Translations under genes and position numbers: made by a program
DNA from: Erythrobacter sp. YJ-T3-07
GTDB taxonomy: Bacteria > Pseudomonadota > Alphaproteobacteria > Sphingomonadales > Sphingomonadaceae
DNA length: 64,000 nt
Assembly: GCF_015999305.1 (NCBI RefSeq)
Contig: NZ_JAEAGP010000001.1
Span: 310,001-374,000, forward strand
Reading direction: 5' to 3'
In this document: piece after piece, positions 46,234-55,971 of the stretch
Layout: every line of letters begins with the position of its first letter
Numbering within the stretch: position 1 is the first letter of the stretch
The notes under the pieces: generated by a model
Told to the model about the DNA's origin: nothing
Seen by the model: only the letters and a program-made list of their open reading frames with translations
Databases searched by the model: none

Positions 46234-48060
46234 ATGACCACCACCCGCATTCCGGGCCAGACCGCCATCGTCCTGCTCGCGAGCCTGGGCCTCGCTGCCT
46301 GCACCACCACGCAGACCGAGACCAGCACCGTGCCGGTCGCGACGGCACCCGCCGCGCAGGTTCCGGCGGATATCGACACTTTGTTCGATCGGTACGACGC
46401 GGCGCAGCTGGAAATGTCGCCGCTGACCAAGGCCTATCGCGGGATTCGCGACGAGGATTACGGCACCTGGGGCGATTTCTCCGATCAGGCGGAGGTGCGC
46501 GAACAGGCGCTGTTGCAGGACACTGCGGCGGCCATGCGGACGGGCTACGATGTCGCCGACCTGACACCGCAGGATGCGCTGTCCTACCGCCTGTTCGACG
46601 CGATGGCGAAGCGCTCCGCCTCGCTCTTCCCGTACCGCGACTACGGCTACATCTTCGACCAGATGAGCGGTGCGCAGAGCCAGCTGCCCGCCTTCCTGAT
46701 CAATATCCATGCGGTGCAGAATGCCGACCAGGCGAATGCCTATATGTCGCGCATCGCGGGGCTGGGCCCGGTGATCGACACGCTGACCGCGCAGGCTCGG
46801 GAGCGGGCCGATGCAGGGGTGATGCCGCCAGACTGGGTGTATCCCTACGTCATCTCCGATATCGAGAACCTGCTTGGCGCGGGCGACGAAAACGCCGTGC
46901 TCGAAGACTATACCGGGAAGGTGAACGCGCTCGACGGGCTGAGCGATACCCATCGGCACGAGCTGCTGCAGGGCGGGCGTGCGGCGTGGAATGCTTCGGC
47001 CGCGCCCGCCTACCAGCGCCTGCTCGCCGAAATGAAGCGCCAGCAGGCCATTGCGCCAACCGATGACGGTATCTGGCGCTTCCCCGAGGGGGAGGCATAC
47101 TACGCCGCGCTGCTCAAGAACTACACCACGACCGACCTGACCGCCGACCAGATCCACCGGATAGGGCTGGAGAATGTCGCGCGGATTCACGACGAGATGC
47201 GCGCGATCATGGACCAGGTCGGGTTCGAGGGGAGCTTGCAGGAATTCTTCGAATTCACCCGCACCGACGACCGCTTCTATTACGACACGCGCGAGGCCTA
47301 TCTCGCCGATGCGCAGGCGCGGCTGGATGCGATGGAAGCGAAGCTGCCCGAATTCTTCGCAACGCTCCCCAAGGCCCCGCTGCAGGTCAAGCCGGTCGAG
47401 GCGTTTCGCGAGAAGAGCGCAGGGAAAGCCTTCTACCAGAGCCCCGCACCCGACGGTTCGCGCCCCGGCACCTATTACGTGAACCTCTATAATCTCAAGG
47501 ACATGAGCAGGAACGAGCTGGAGGCGCTCGCCTATCATGAAGGGCTGCCCGGCCATCACCTCCAGCGCACGATCCAGACCGAGCTGGGCGACGTGCCGCC
47601 CTTCCGCCGCTTCGGCGGGGTGACCGCCTATACCGAAGGCTGGGGCCTCTATTCGGAGGAGCTGGGCAAGGACATGGGCTTCTACACCGATCCCTATGCC
47701 GATTTCGGGCGCTTGCAGATGGAGCTGTGGCGCGCGTGCCGGCTGGTGGTCGACACCGGCATCCACTCCAAGCGGTGGAGCCGCGAGCAGGCGATCCAGT
47801 ATCTGAAGGACAACACGCCCAACCCGGAAGGCGACATCCGCAAGGCGATCGAGCGCTATGTCGTCTATCCCGGTCAGGCGACCGCCTACATGATCGGTAA
47901 ATTGAAGATCATGGAGCTGCGCGAACAGGCGCGCGCGGAGCTGGGCGAGAATTTCGACATCCGCGCATTCCACGATGCGGTGCTGCTGCCCGGACCCGTG
48001 CCGCTCGATATTCTGGAGGAGAATGTCGAGGCGTGGGTCGCGAGCGAGAAGGGCGCGTAA
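46234..48060 (+). CDS. DUF885 lipoprotein, zinc-peptidase-like
   Basis: About 608 residues. The lipoprotein signal ends GLAACTTT. The DUF885 signature is in the C-terminal half: YHEGLPGHHLQRTIQTE, with His435, Glu436 and His441/442 as likely zinc ligands and base, then TAYTEGWGLYSEELG and ATAYMIGKLKIMELR. DUF885 proteins resemble carboxypeptidase-like metallopeptidases; substrates are mostly unknown. GGGGAG precedes the ATG at 46234; a further ATG eight codons upstream is less well placed. Probably acts in the periplasm. Confidence 0.9.
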   Translation: MTTTRIPGQTAIVLLASLGLAACTTTQTETSTVPVATAPAAQVPADIDTLFDRYDAAQLEMSPLTKAYRGIRDEDYGTWGDFSDQAEVREQALLQDTAAAMRTGYDVADLTPQDALSYRLFDAMAKRSASLFPYRDYGYIFDQMSGAQSQLPAFLINIHAVQNADQANAYMSRIAGLGPVIDTLTAQARERADAGVMPPDWVYPYVISDIENLLGAGDENAVLEDYTGKVNALDGLSDTHRHELLQGGRAAWNASAAPAYQRLLAEMKRQQAIAPTDDGIWRFPEGEAYYAALLKNYTTTDLTADQIHRIGLENVARIHDEMRAIMDQVGFEGSLQEFFEFTRTDDRFYYDTREAYLADAQARLDAMEAKLPEFFATLPKAPLQVKPVEAFREKSAGKAFYQSPAPDGSRPGTYYVNLYNLKDMSRNELEALAYHEGLPGHHLQRTIQTELGDVPPFRRFGGVTAYTEGWGLYSEELGKDMGFYTDPYADFGRLQMELWRACRLVVDTGIHSKRWSREQAIQYLKDNTPNPEGDIRKAIERYVVYPGQATAYMIGKLKIMELREQARAELGENFDIRAFHDAVLLPGPVPLDILEENVEAWVASEKGA

Positions 48061-48074
48061 CTCTCTTCCTTTCC

Positions 48075-48156
48075 GTCACCCCCGCGAAGGCGGGGGTCCC
48101 GCGTCTTGTGGACAGGAACGCTTCAACAGCGGGATTCCCGCCTTCGCGGGAATGAC
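48075..48156. repeat. inverted pair of REP-like palindromes
   Basis: Two palindromes in opposite orientation. GTCACCCCCGCGAAGGCGGG at 48075-48094 begins the first; the second, at 48133-48156, is read GATTCCCGCCTTCGCGGGAA onward. Each is a stem with the core CCCGCGAAGGCGGG or its complement, and the outer flanks (CGTCA...TGACG) also pair. This core is common in intergenic repeats of many proteobacteria. It lies between the DUF885 stop and the SUF regulator and could act as a 3'-end stabiliser or terminator. Confidence 0.85.
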
Positions 48157-48170
48157 GAAGGGAGTGCAAA

Positions 48171-48219
48171 CGACTCGCAAAAGTCGGGTTTTGGTTGAAA
48201 TCGGACTGATTTAGTCCGA
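48171..48219. promoter_or_regulatory. paired palindromes, candidate operator of the SUF operon
   Basis: Site A: CGACT-N6-AGTCG (48171-48186). Site B: TCGGACT-N5-AGTCCGA (48201-48219), a perfect 7-base-arm palindrome. Both share a GACT...AGTC core and their centres are about 32 bases apart, near three helical turns. Site B ends 10 bases before the regulator's ATG, so binding there would block transcription or initiation. Likely bound by the Rrf2 protein encoded next. Confidence 0.6.
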
Positions 48220-48229
48220 ATTGGCTGGC

Positions 48230-48648
48230 ATGCGCCTCAGCAACCTTGCCGACTATGCCATCGTGATCATGGCCGCGACCGCCCGCAAATGCGGCGGCGG
48301 ACGCGTGTCGTCGGCCGATCTGGCGCAGGAAACCGGCATTCCGGTGCCGACCGCGCAGAAGATCGTCAGCAAGCTGAGCGCGGCTGGCCTGCTCCGCTCC
48401 ACCAGAGGCGCGGGTGGCGGGCTCCAGCTGGGTCGGCCTGCGGCGGCGATCAGCATGGCCGACATCGTCGAAGCGATCGAAGGGCCTATCGCGCTCGTCA
48501 GTTGCATCGACACCGGCGATTGCGCAGTCGAGCACGAATGCAGCGTCAAACCGCACTGGCCGGTGGTTAATGCCGCGGTGCGCGGCGCGCTGGCCGAGGT
48601 TTCGCTGGCGAAAATTGCGGGCTCAGTACCTGCACAGAAAGAAGTGGC

Positions 48649-48652
<4 letters not shown>
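48230..48652 (+). CDS. Rrf2 family regulator of the SUF operon, IscR-like
   Basis: Iron-sulfur-sensing repressor, 140 residues. The winged helix is N-terminal ([14 protein letters not shown], with [26 protein letters not shown]). Three cysteines, Cys92, Cys98 and Cys104, match both spacing and numbering of the [2Fe-2S] ligands of E. coli IscR. Its stop overlaps sufB by ATGA. It probably represses its own operon when clusters are plentiful, through the palindromes upstream. The ATG at 48230 is chosen by homology. Confidence 0.92.
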
Positions 48653-50141
<1,489 letters not shown>

Positions 50142-50142
<1 letters not shown>

Positions 50143-50495
50143 TGCTTACGTTTCTACTCCTCATGCAGGTGGGAGCCGCTGTTCATGATCATTTTCCCGG
50201 ATCTGATTGGATCACGGAAGATACGAAGCGTCTGGTCCAACCTTACTGGGACTGCGCGCATAGCGCCGCCAAAATGCTCGAACGGTCGGGTGAAGCTGCT
50301 GACCTGATTGCTGTAGCAGCAAAGAAGGAGTGTGAGGGGCAAGAGCTGGATTTGTGGGCAAGATACGTAGTCGATTCGATTGCCGCCGATCAGACCGAGG
50401 GTATCCAAACCAGTTTTGAGAGTTTTGAAGCGGAACTCGAGGAATCTCTCATACATCAAGTCGTCTTGATAAGGGCATCGCGCGCAAATGACTGA
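50142..50495 (+). CDS. small exported protein inside the suf operon, unknown
   Basis: 117 residues with a short hydrophobic N-terminus (MLTFLLLMQVGAAVHDHF) that may be a signal peptide. The mature part is acidic with a Cys pair (WDCAHS and KKECEG). The DNA is clearly less GC-rich than its suf neighbours, which suggests later acquisition. TGATG joins it to sufB, and its stop overlaps the next start by 8 bases, so it is translated within the operon. No family is recognised. Confidence 0.62.
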
Positions 50496-51060
50496 CCGCA
50501 AGACACTCAACCTCCGGCCTGCATCCGAAGACTCCACCGCCCCCGCCGTCAAGCGCAAGGGCCGCGGGTGGGAAATCTCGGAGAAGCGCCTTGATGCGCT
50601 GCATGATCGTGCGCGCGAGATGCGTCGCCATGCGAGCCCGGCGCACAAGGCGCTGGCCGAGAAGTTCTCGAAGGCCGATTTCGGGCGCTATTCCTTCACC
50701 CGCTTCGCGGTGGTCGGCAGCGCAATCGTCGATTTCAACTCGCACAACATGGGCCTCGCGATCCTGATCGACGAGGAGGGCGTCGAGCCCGCCATCGCGA
50801 CCCGGCGCGACAAGAGCCTCGAGGCGGTCGGCATCCGCGTGGTCCACGTGTCCGCCGCCGATATCCTCGCCGATATCGACGCGGTGCTGGCAACGCTGAC
50901 GCAGGAAATGCGCGCAGCGATCGCCAACCGAAAGGAAGCGCGTCGCCGCCACGAAGAGGCCAATCCGCGCCAGACCAAGCCGCGCTACGACCGCGACGGC
51001 AACGGCCCGCCGCGCCCGAACAATCGCGGCAGGAGCGACCGGGGGCGGCGCGATGGATAG
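50488..51060 (+). CDS. DUF559 (Vsr-like endonuclease fold) protein
   Basis: 190 residues. Residues about 38-140 follow the DUF559 pattern: AREMRRHASPAHKALAEKF, FAVVGSAIVDFNSHNMGLAI, then RRDKSLEAVGIRVVHVSA. In many DUF559 proteins the central strand reads VEVDG with an acidic active-site pair; here it is AILIDEEG, keeping the Asp but not the Glu, so nuclease activity is doubtful. The C-terminal 45 residues are rich in Arg, Gly, Asn and Pro and look disordered and nucleic-acid-binding. It overlaps both neighbours by 8 bases. Confidence 0.78.
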   Translation: MTDRKTLNLRPASEDSTAPAVKRKGRGWEISEKRLDALHDRAREMRRHASPAHKALAEKFSKADFGRYSFTRFAVVGSAIVDFNSHNMGLAILIDEEGVEPAIATRRDKSLEAVGIRVVHVSAADILADIDAVLATLTQEMRAAIANRKEARRRHEEANPRQTKPRYDRDGNGPPRPNNRGRSDRGRRDG

Positions 51061-51568
51061 GCTTGAGATCCTCGCCCACGCAGAGGTGGCCGATGCGAGC
51101 CGCGACCTGCTCGCGATGCAGGCGCTCGCGCGGGAGGTGCTGACCTCCGACGCGCCCCGCCTCGCGCCGCTCGCCCGCACTCTGCGCCGCGATCTCGATG
51201 CTGCGATCAATGGCACGACCACACCGTGGACGACGACGCGCACCCGTCTGGAAGCGCGCAAGCTTGGCAGGCTGGCGACTTCGCGCGCACCGCAAACCGC
51301 GCCCTTCACGCAGACCCGCGCTGCACGCCCTGCCGCGCATCCGTCCGACGAGCGCAACGAGCTGCTCCACGTCGGCGCCGCGCTGACCGCGCTCGCGCTG
51401 TGGCTCGCCTGGGCCGCGCAGCTTTCGGCGCAGAACGCGATTGCGTGGGACGGCGGCACCGGCCCGGCGCAGACGCAGAACCTCGTTTCCCTTTACGCAC
51501 CCGCGGTGCTGGCGCTGCTCGCCACGCTGATCGCGATCAATCCCCCGAATGGGATTCGCCGGGCATGA
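51053..51568 (+). CDS. two-helix membrane protein inside the suf operon
   Basis: 171 residues. The N-terminal 100 residues are soluble, helical and Ala/Arg/Thr-rich. Two hydrophobic helices follow (about 104-124, VGAALTALALWLAWAAQ, and 145-165, LYAPAVLALLATLIAI). No family is recognised. It overlaps the DUF559 gene by 8 bases and the next gene by ATGA. Confidence 0.6.
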   Translation: MDRLEILAHAEVADASRDLLAMQALAREVLTSDAPRLAPLARTLRRDLDAAINGTTTPWTTTRTRLEARKLGRLATSRAPQTAPFTQTRAARPAAHPSDERNELLHVGAALTALALWLAWAAQLSAQNAIAWDGGTGPAQTQNLVSLYAPAVLALLATLIAINPPNGIRRA

Positions 51569-51810
51569 AGACGATTTACACGGACCAGACAGGTGCGTTG
51601 CCTTGGGTGTGGCTGTTCCTCGGAACGCTTTGGGTAATTCTCAGCGTGGAGCGGCTGCGTCATGGTTTCGAGCTGTTTCATGCCTTGGGCCTTCTCGCGG
51701 CACTCGGCGCTTACGGCCTCGCCATTAATCGCTTCCTCAAGATCCGTCGCGCCAAGGCCGAAGGCCGCGACCACACAATTGTAAGAGTGACCAATGCTCC
51801 AGATCGATAA
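51565..51810 (+). CDS. small two-helix membrane protein inside the suf operon
   Basis: 81 residues, two hydrophobic helices (LPWVWLFLGTLWVILSVE and FHALGLLAALGAYGLAI) with a basic C-terminal tail. Unrecognised family. Its ATG overlaps the previous stop, and its end overlaps the sufC start by 17 bases. The overlap and codon pattern argue that it is translated. Confidence 0.58.
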   Translation: MKTIYTDQTGALPWVWLFLGTLWVILSVERLRHGFELFHALGLLAALGAYGLAINRFLKIRRAKAEGRDHTIVRVTNAPDR

Positions 51811-52558
51811 CCTCCACGCCGAAATCGCCTCCGAAAATGGGGGAGGCAAGAAGATCCTCGACGGCCTCACGCTCACCGTGAACGCGGGCGAGGTGCACGC
51901 CATCATGGGCCCCAACGGCGCGGGCAAGTCGACGCTTGCCTATGTGCTCGGCGGGCGACCCGGATACGAAGTGACCGAAGGCTCGGTCACTTTCCGCGGG
52001 CAGGACCTGCTGGCGATGGACCCGCACGAGCGGGCGGCAGCGGGCCTGTTCCTCGGCTTCCAGTACCCGGTCGAGATTCCTGGCGTCTCCAACATCCAGT
52101 TCCTGCGCGAGGCGCTCAACGCGCAGCGCCGTGCGCGCGGTGAAGAGGCGATGACCGGCGGCGATTTCCTCAAGCTGGCCAAGGAAAAGGCCGGGCTGCT
52201 CAAGCTCGACATGGAAATGCTCAAGCGCAACGTGAACGTCGGCTTCTCCGGCGGCGAGAAGAAGCGCGCCGAGATGGTCCAGATGGGCATTCTCGATCCG
52301 CAATTCGCGGTGCTGGACGAGACGGACAGTGGGCTCGACATCGATGCGCTGCGCGTGGTCGGCGACGGGATCAACGCGATCATGCGCAACCCGGAAAAGG
52401 GCGTGCTGCTGATCACCCACTACCAGCGCCTGCTCGACGTGGTGCAGCCCGATCGGGTCTCGATCCTCAGCAAGGGTCGTATCGTCAAGACCGGCGGGCC
52501 GGAACTGGCCACCGATCTGGAGCGCGAAGGCTACGACGCGGTGATGGCGGATGCCTGA
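51794..52558 (+). CDS. sufC: Fe-S assembly ATPase SufC
   Basis: ABC-type ATPase of SufBC2D, 254 residues. Walker A GPNGAGKST near 40, signature NVGFSGGEKKRAEMVQM near 150, Walker B FAVLDETDSGLDIDAL near 172, and the switch His in LLITHYQRLLD. It overlaps the start of sufD by 8 bases. Confidence 0.98.
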   Translation: MLQIDNLHAEIASENGGGKKILDGLTLTVNAGEVHAIMGPNGAGKSTLAYVLGGRPGYEVTEGSVTFRGQDLLAMDPHERAAAGLFLGFQYPVEIPGVSNIQFLREALNAQRRARGEEAMTGGDFLKLAKEKAGLLKLDMEMLKRNVNVGFSGGEKKRAEMVQMGILDPQFAVLDETDSGLDIDALRVVGDGINAIMRNPEKGVLLITHYQRLLDVVQPDRVSILSKGRIVKTGGPELATDLEREGYDAVMADA

Positions 52559-53321
52559 AGCAGCGCTCCTTCCAACGAACCGCGACGAAGCCTGGCGCTA
52601 TTCCGATATCGACGCGCTGCAGGGTACCGCGCCCGAGACTTTCGAGGCGTGGGAAGATGTCCGCGTCGCCGAAGGCGAGACGTGGTCCGACCTGATCGTG
52701 CTCGACGGCGGTGCCGACAAGGATGGGGGCCTGGAGATGCGCCGCCTGCGGATCGTGCTCGAAAAGAACGCGCGGGCCGAACTCGCCGCGCTGGTCGCGG
52801 GCGGCCAGCTCGGGCGGCTGGAAGTCGTGGTGACGCTGGCCGAGGGCGCGCATTTCGAGCTCGGCGGGATCACGCTGGGCGGTGGCGACACCACCCGCGA
52901 GATCGTCACCCGCATGGCGCATGAGAAGCCCGGCGCCACCAGCAACCAGACCGTGCGCAGCGTCCACTGGGGCAAGGGCACCGGCAACTTCCTCGGCCGG
53001 ATCGACGTCGTGCGCGATGCGCAGAAGACCGATGCGGCGCAGAGCTTCAAGGGCCTGCTGCTGGAAAAGGGCGCGAGCGTGAACAGCGTGCCGCAGCTCG
53101 AAATCTATGCCGACGACGTGCAGTGCGCGCATGGCGCGAGTGTGGGCCAGCTGGACGAGAATGCGCGCTTCTACATGGCCGCGCGCGGCCTGCCGCCCGA
53201 GACGATCCGCCGCCTGCTGGTGCAGGCCTTCATCGGCGATGCGACGCGTGAGCTGGCCGACGAGGCCACGCGCGAAACGCTGCTCGAACGCGCGCTCGCC
53301 AAGCTGGAAGACCGGGCGTGA
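52551..53321 (+). CDS. sufD: Fe-S assembly protein SufD
   Basis: Scaffold partner of SufB, 256 residues, shorter than E. coli SufD (423) because the N-terminal helical domain is reduced. The beta-helix and C-terminal part are clear: LLLEKGASVNSVPQLEIYADDVQCAHGASVGQLDEN and the RGLPPETIRRLLVQAFIGD helix. It overlaps sufC by 8 bases and sufS by GTGA. Confidence 0.95.
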   Translation: MPEAALLPTNRDEAWRYSDIDALQGTAPETFEAWEDVRVAEGETWSDLIVLDGGADKDGGLEMRRLRIVLEKNARAELAALVAGGQLGRLEVVVTLAEGAHFELGGITLGGGDTTREIVTRMAHEKPGATSNQTVRSVHWGKGTGNFLGRIDVVRDAQKTDAAQSFKGLLLEKGASVNSVPQLEIYADDVQCAHGASVGQLDENARFYMAARGLPPETIRRLLVQAFIGDATRELADEATRETLLERALAKLEDRA

Positions 53322-54595
53322 GCGCGGAGACGAACACTAAGCCCTCCCTCCTTCAGGGGGGAGGGTTGGGTGGGGGGCCTAGTGCCGGCCAGCCGCACCC
53401 CCCGACCCCCTCCCCTGAAGGGGAGGGGAGGATTGCCGACCAATTCCCCGGAATGGTCGCCGCCGACGGCGAGCGCTGGCACTACCTCGACAGCGGCGCC
53501 ACCGCGCAGAAACCGCGCGTGGTAATCGATGCGATGGCGCGCGCGCTGGGCGAGGATTATGCGACGGTCCATCGCGGGATTTACAGCCGCTCGGCGCAGA
53601 TGACGCTGGGGTACGAGGCTGCGCGTCGCCGCGTGGCCGCCTTCATCGGCGGCGATGAGGACGAACTGGTCTTCCCCCGCGGCGCGACCGAAGCGATCAA
53701 CCTTGTCGCCTATAGCTACCCCAAGAAGGGCCGCGTGCTGCTCAGCCAGTTGGAGCATCACTCCAATATCGTGCCGTGGCAGCTGGCGGGCTGGCAGGTC
53801 GATGTCTGCCCGCTGACCGACGACGGCCGGATCGATCTCGACGCGGCGGAGGCGATGTTGACGCCCGAGCACGAGATGGTCGCCTTCGCGCATGTCTCCA
53901 ACGTGCTCGGTTCGGTGCTCGATGCGCCCCGCGCAGCGGAGCTGGCCCATTCTGTGGGCGCGAAGCTGCTGCTCGACGGATGCCAGGCGGCACCGCGCCT
54001 GCCGGTCGACGTGGAGGAGATCGGCTGCGATTTCTACGCGATGAGCGCGCACAAGATGTACGGGCCGACCGGGATCGGCGCACTGTGGGGCCGCAAGGAA
54101 CTGCTCGAGTCCATGCCCCCATGGCAGGGCGGCGGATCGATGATCGACAAGGTCAGCTTTGCCGAAACCACCTATGCTCCGCCGCCGCAGCGGTTCGAGG
54201 CGGGCACGCCTGCGATTGCCGAGGCGCTCGCCTTTGCGACCGCCTGCGACTTCATCGACCAGATCGGCCGCGAACAGATCGAAGCGCACGAACGCGCGCT
54301 GGTTTCGCACCTGCGTGAGGAACTCGCCCGTATTCAGGGCGTGCGCGTGTTCGGGCCGGAGGATTCGCTCGGCATCGTCTCGTTCGAGCTGCCGGGGGTT
54401 CATCCGCACGATCTGGGCACCATATTGGATGAAGAGAACGTGGCGATCCGCGCCGGGCATCATTGCTGCCAGCCGCTGATGGACCACCTCGGCGTGCCGG
54501 GAACGGCGCGCGCCAGCTTCGGGGTCTACTCCGACGAGAGTGACATCGCCGCACTGATGCGCGGGATCGACCGCACGCTGAAGATTTTCGCCTAG
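53318..54595 (+). CDS. sufS: cysteine desulfurase SufS with repeat-derived N-terminal insert
   Basis: PLP enzyme that takes sulfur from cysteine for cluster assembly. 425 residues against about 406 usually. The PLP Lys246 is in SAHKMYGPTG and the catalytic Cys383 in RAGHHCCQPLM (a second Cys follows). The normal N-terminal helix begins at about residue 39 (RIADQFPGM). Residues about 9-38, Gly/Pro-rich with SLLQGGGLGGG and PTPSPEGEGR, are encoded by a palindromic repeat. GTG start, coupled to sufD. No sufE is adjacent. Confidence 0.95.
   Translation: MSAETNTKPSLLQGGGLGGGPSAGQPHPPTPSPEGEGRIADQFPGMVAADGERWHYLDSGATAQKPRVVIDAMARALGEDYATVHRGIYSRSAQMTLGYEAARRRVAAFIGGDEDELVFPRGATEAINLVAYSYPKKGRVLLSQLEHHSNIVPWQLAGWQVDVCPLTDDGRIDLDAAEAMLTPEHEMVAFAHVSNVLGSVLDAPRAAELAHSVGAKLLLDGCQAAPRLPVDVEEIGCDFYAMSAHKMYGPTGIGALWGRKELLESMPPWQGGGSMIDKVSFAETTYAPPPQRFEAGTPAIAEALAFATACDFIDQIGREQIEAHERALVSHLREELARIQGVRVFGPEDSLGIVSFELPGVHPHDLGTILDEENVAIRAGHHCCQPLMDHLGVPGTARASFGVYSDESDIAALMRGIDRTLKIFA
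53342..53427. repeat. palindromic repeat element inside the sufS coding region
   Basis: Two GC-rich palindromes, CCCTCCCTCCTTCAGGGGGG (53342-53361, running on to 53365) and CCCTCCCCTGAAGGGGAGGG (53408-53427), flank a centre in which GGGTGGGGGG and CACCCCCC also pair imperfectly. The whole 86 bases can fold as one long imperfect hairpin. It resembles intergenic REP/MITE-type repeats but sits in frame in a gene. Confidence 0.85.
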
Positions 54596-54613
54596 AGATT
54601 TGCGCCAAGAGTA

Positions 54614-55120
54614 ATGACGATGAGCGACGAAGAAAAAGACTACATCGCGGCCCCTTCGCCGACCGAGCAGATGGTCGCGAGCAAGCCGCCCCGCGCGCGG
54701 GTGGAAGACGCGGTCGATCCCGAGGAGACGGCGGGCGACAAGCTGGCACGCAAGCGCGACTATCTCGACGGGTTCCTCAAGAAGAAACCCGAGGCGTCGA
54801 GCGAAACCGGCGCGGGCGGGGCCTTGCAGGAAGCGGTGATCGCCGCGCTCAAGGAAATCTACGACCCCGAAATCCCGGTCAATATCTACGATCTCGGCCT
54901 GATCTATGGCGTCGAGGTTTCCGAGGACAAGGACGTGGTCGTCACCATGACGCTGACCACGCCGCACTGCCCGGTGGCCGAATCCATGCCCGCGGAGGTC
55001 GAGATCCGCACCGGCTCCGTCCCCGGTGTGCGCGATGCCGAGGTGAACCTCGTCTGGGACCCGCCGTGGGGCCCGGACAAGATGACCGACGAGGCGCGGC
55101 TCGAACTGGGAATGTTATAG
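54614..55120 (+). CDS. sufT: SufT-like DUF59/MIP18 protein
   Basis: 168 residues; assists iron-sulfur protein maturation. A charged N-terminal extension of about 75 residues precedes the MIP18/DUF59 domain: ALKEIYDPEIPVNIYDLGLIYGVEV and TLTTPHCPVAESMP with the conserved Cys119, then VNLVWDPPWGPDKM. It follows sufS after 18 bases. A second ATG two codons in is equally possible as the start. Confidence 0.92.
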   Translation: MTMSDEEKDYIAAPSPTEQMVASKPPRARVEDAVDPEETAGDKLARKRDYLDGFLKKKPEASSETGAGGALQEAVIAALKEIYDPEIPVNIYDLGLIYGVEVSEDKDVVVTMTLTTPHCPVAESMPAEVEIRTGSVPGVRDAEVNLVWDPPWGPDKMTDEARLELGML

Positions 55121-55165
55121 GCTTTCGTCCGAAGTGATACTTCGGACGAGTTGGGATTGATCGAT

Positions 55166-55519
55166 ATGGCTACGAAAACTCGCGAACGCCCTGCCGCCGT
55201 CACGCTGACACCCGCCGCCGAGCAGCGCGTGGCAGACCTGATGGCCAAGGCGCCTGAGGACGCGATCGGTGTGAAACTCTCCACGCCGCGCCGGGGCTGC
55301 TCGGGCCTCGCCTACTCGGTCGACTATGTGAGCGAGGAGCAGGGTTTCGACGAGAAGATCGAGACCCCCGGCGGCACCTTCTACATCGACGGCGCTAGCG
55401 TTCTCTACCTCGTCGGCAGCGTGATGGACTGGGTGGAGGACGATTTCTCCGCCGGCTTCGTGTTCGAGAACCCCAACGCCAAGGGCGCGTGCGGCTGCGG
55501 CGAATCCTTTATGGTCTAG
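55166..55519 (+). CDS. sufA: A-type Fe-S carrier (SufA/HesB/IscA)
   Basis: 117 residues. The three family cysteines are present: Cys45 in RRGCSGLAY and Cys109/Cys111 in GACGCGESF. Carries clusters from the SufBCD scaffold to target proteins. Last gene of the SUF operon; its 3' end overlaps the convergent lipoprotein gene by 4 bases. Confidence 0.95.
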   Translation: MATKTRERPAAVTLTPAAEQRVADLMAKAPEDAIGVKLSTPRRGCSGLAYSVDYVSEEQGFDEKIETPGGTFYIDGASVLYLVGSVMDWVEDDFSAGFVFENPNAKGACGCGESFMV

Positions 55520-55971
55520 CGCCGCAGCGCCTTGGCGCAGGCGCCCCGGTCCACATCCAGCGCATCGCTCGCGCGGCGGGCGTCGACATAGGTCGCGGTC
55601 GGCTCCGCGCCGGGCGATAGCGGGTAGAGAAACACGTCGAGCACGCATTGCTCGCCCGCGAATTGCAGCTTGCGCGCATCCCCTTCCAGAACATCCAGCC
55701 GGGGCGGGCCGAAGATCTGTTCCAGCTGGCTCGCGCGCGATCCGATCACGAAAGACAGCGCGGGGTCGTTCATCGCCTTGGGCGCGATGAATGCGCCGGG
55801 CACGCTCGGCCGGGGTTCGCTCGGCGGGATCGGCGTGGTCCGGGGCGGCGGACCGCTGGTGCGTGGCACGCTCGGCTGGCCGGTGCGCGGCGCAGGTGCA
55901 CCCGGCGCGGCGCAGGCGGCGACCAGCGGCAGCAGCGCGAAGCCGAGCAGGGTCTTGGGAAGATCAGGCAT
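55516..55971 (-). CDS. proline-rich small lipoprotein, unknown
   Basis: 151 residues. The lipoprotein signal ends PLVAACAAP, followed by a Pro/Ser/Thr-rich stretch to about residue 65 and a small domain (LSFVIGSRASQLEQIFGPPRLDVLEGDARKL, with Cys in EQCVLDVF and GACAKAL). The ASxLxxxFGxP pattern resembles small outer-membrane-assembly-type lipoproteins, but a function cannot be given. Its start overlaps the end of the upstream membrane gene by 8 bases. Confidence 0.72.
   Translation of the reverse strand: MPDLPKTLLGFALLPLVAACAAPGAPAPRTGQPSVPRTSGPPPRTTPIPPSEPRPSVPGAFIAPKAMNDPALSFVIGSRASQLEQIFGPPRLDVLEGDARKLQFAGEQCVLDVFLYPLSPGAEPTATYVDARRASDALDVDRGACAKALRR

Noticed and set aside
53171..54967. 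Minus-strand open frame of 598 codons opposite sufD and sufS
   Set aside because: Antisense shadow: no motifs, and sufD, sufS and sufT motifs are intact on the plus strand.
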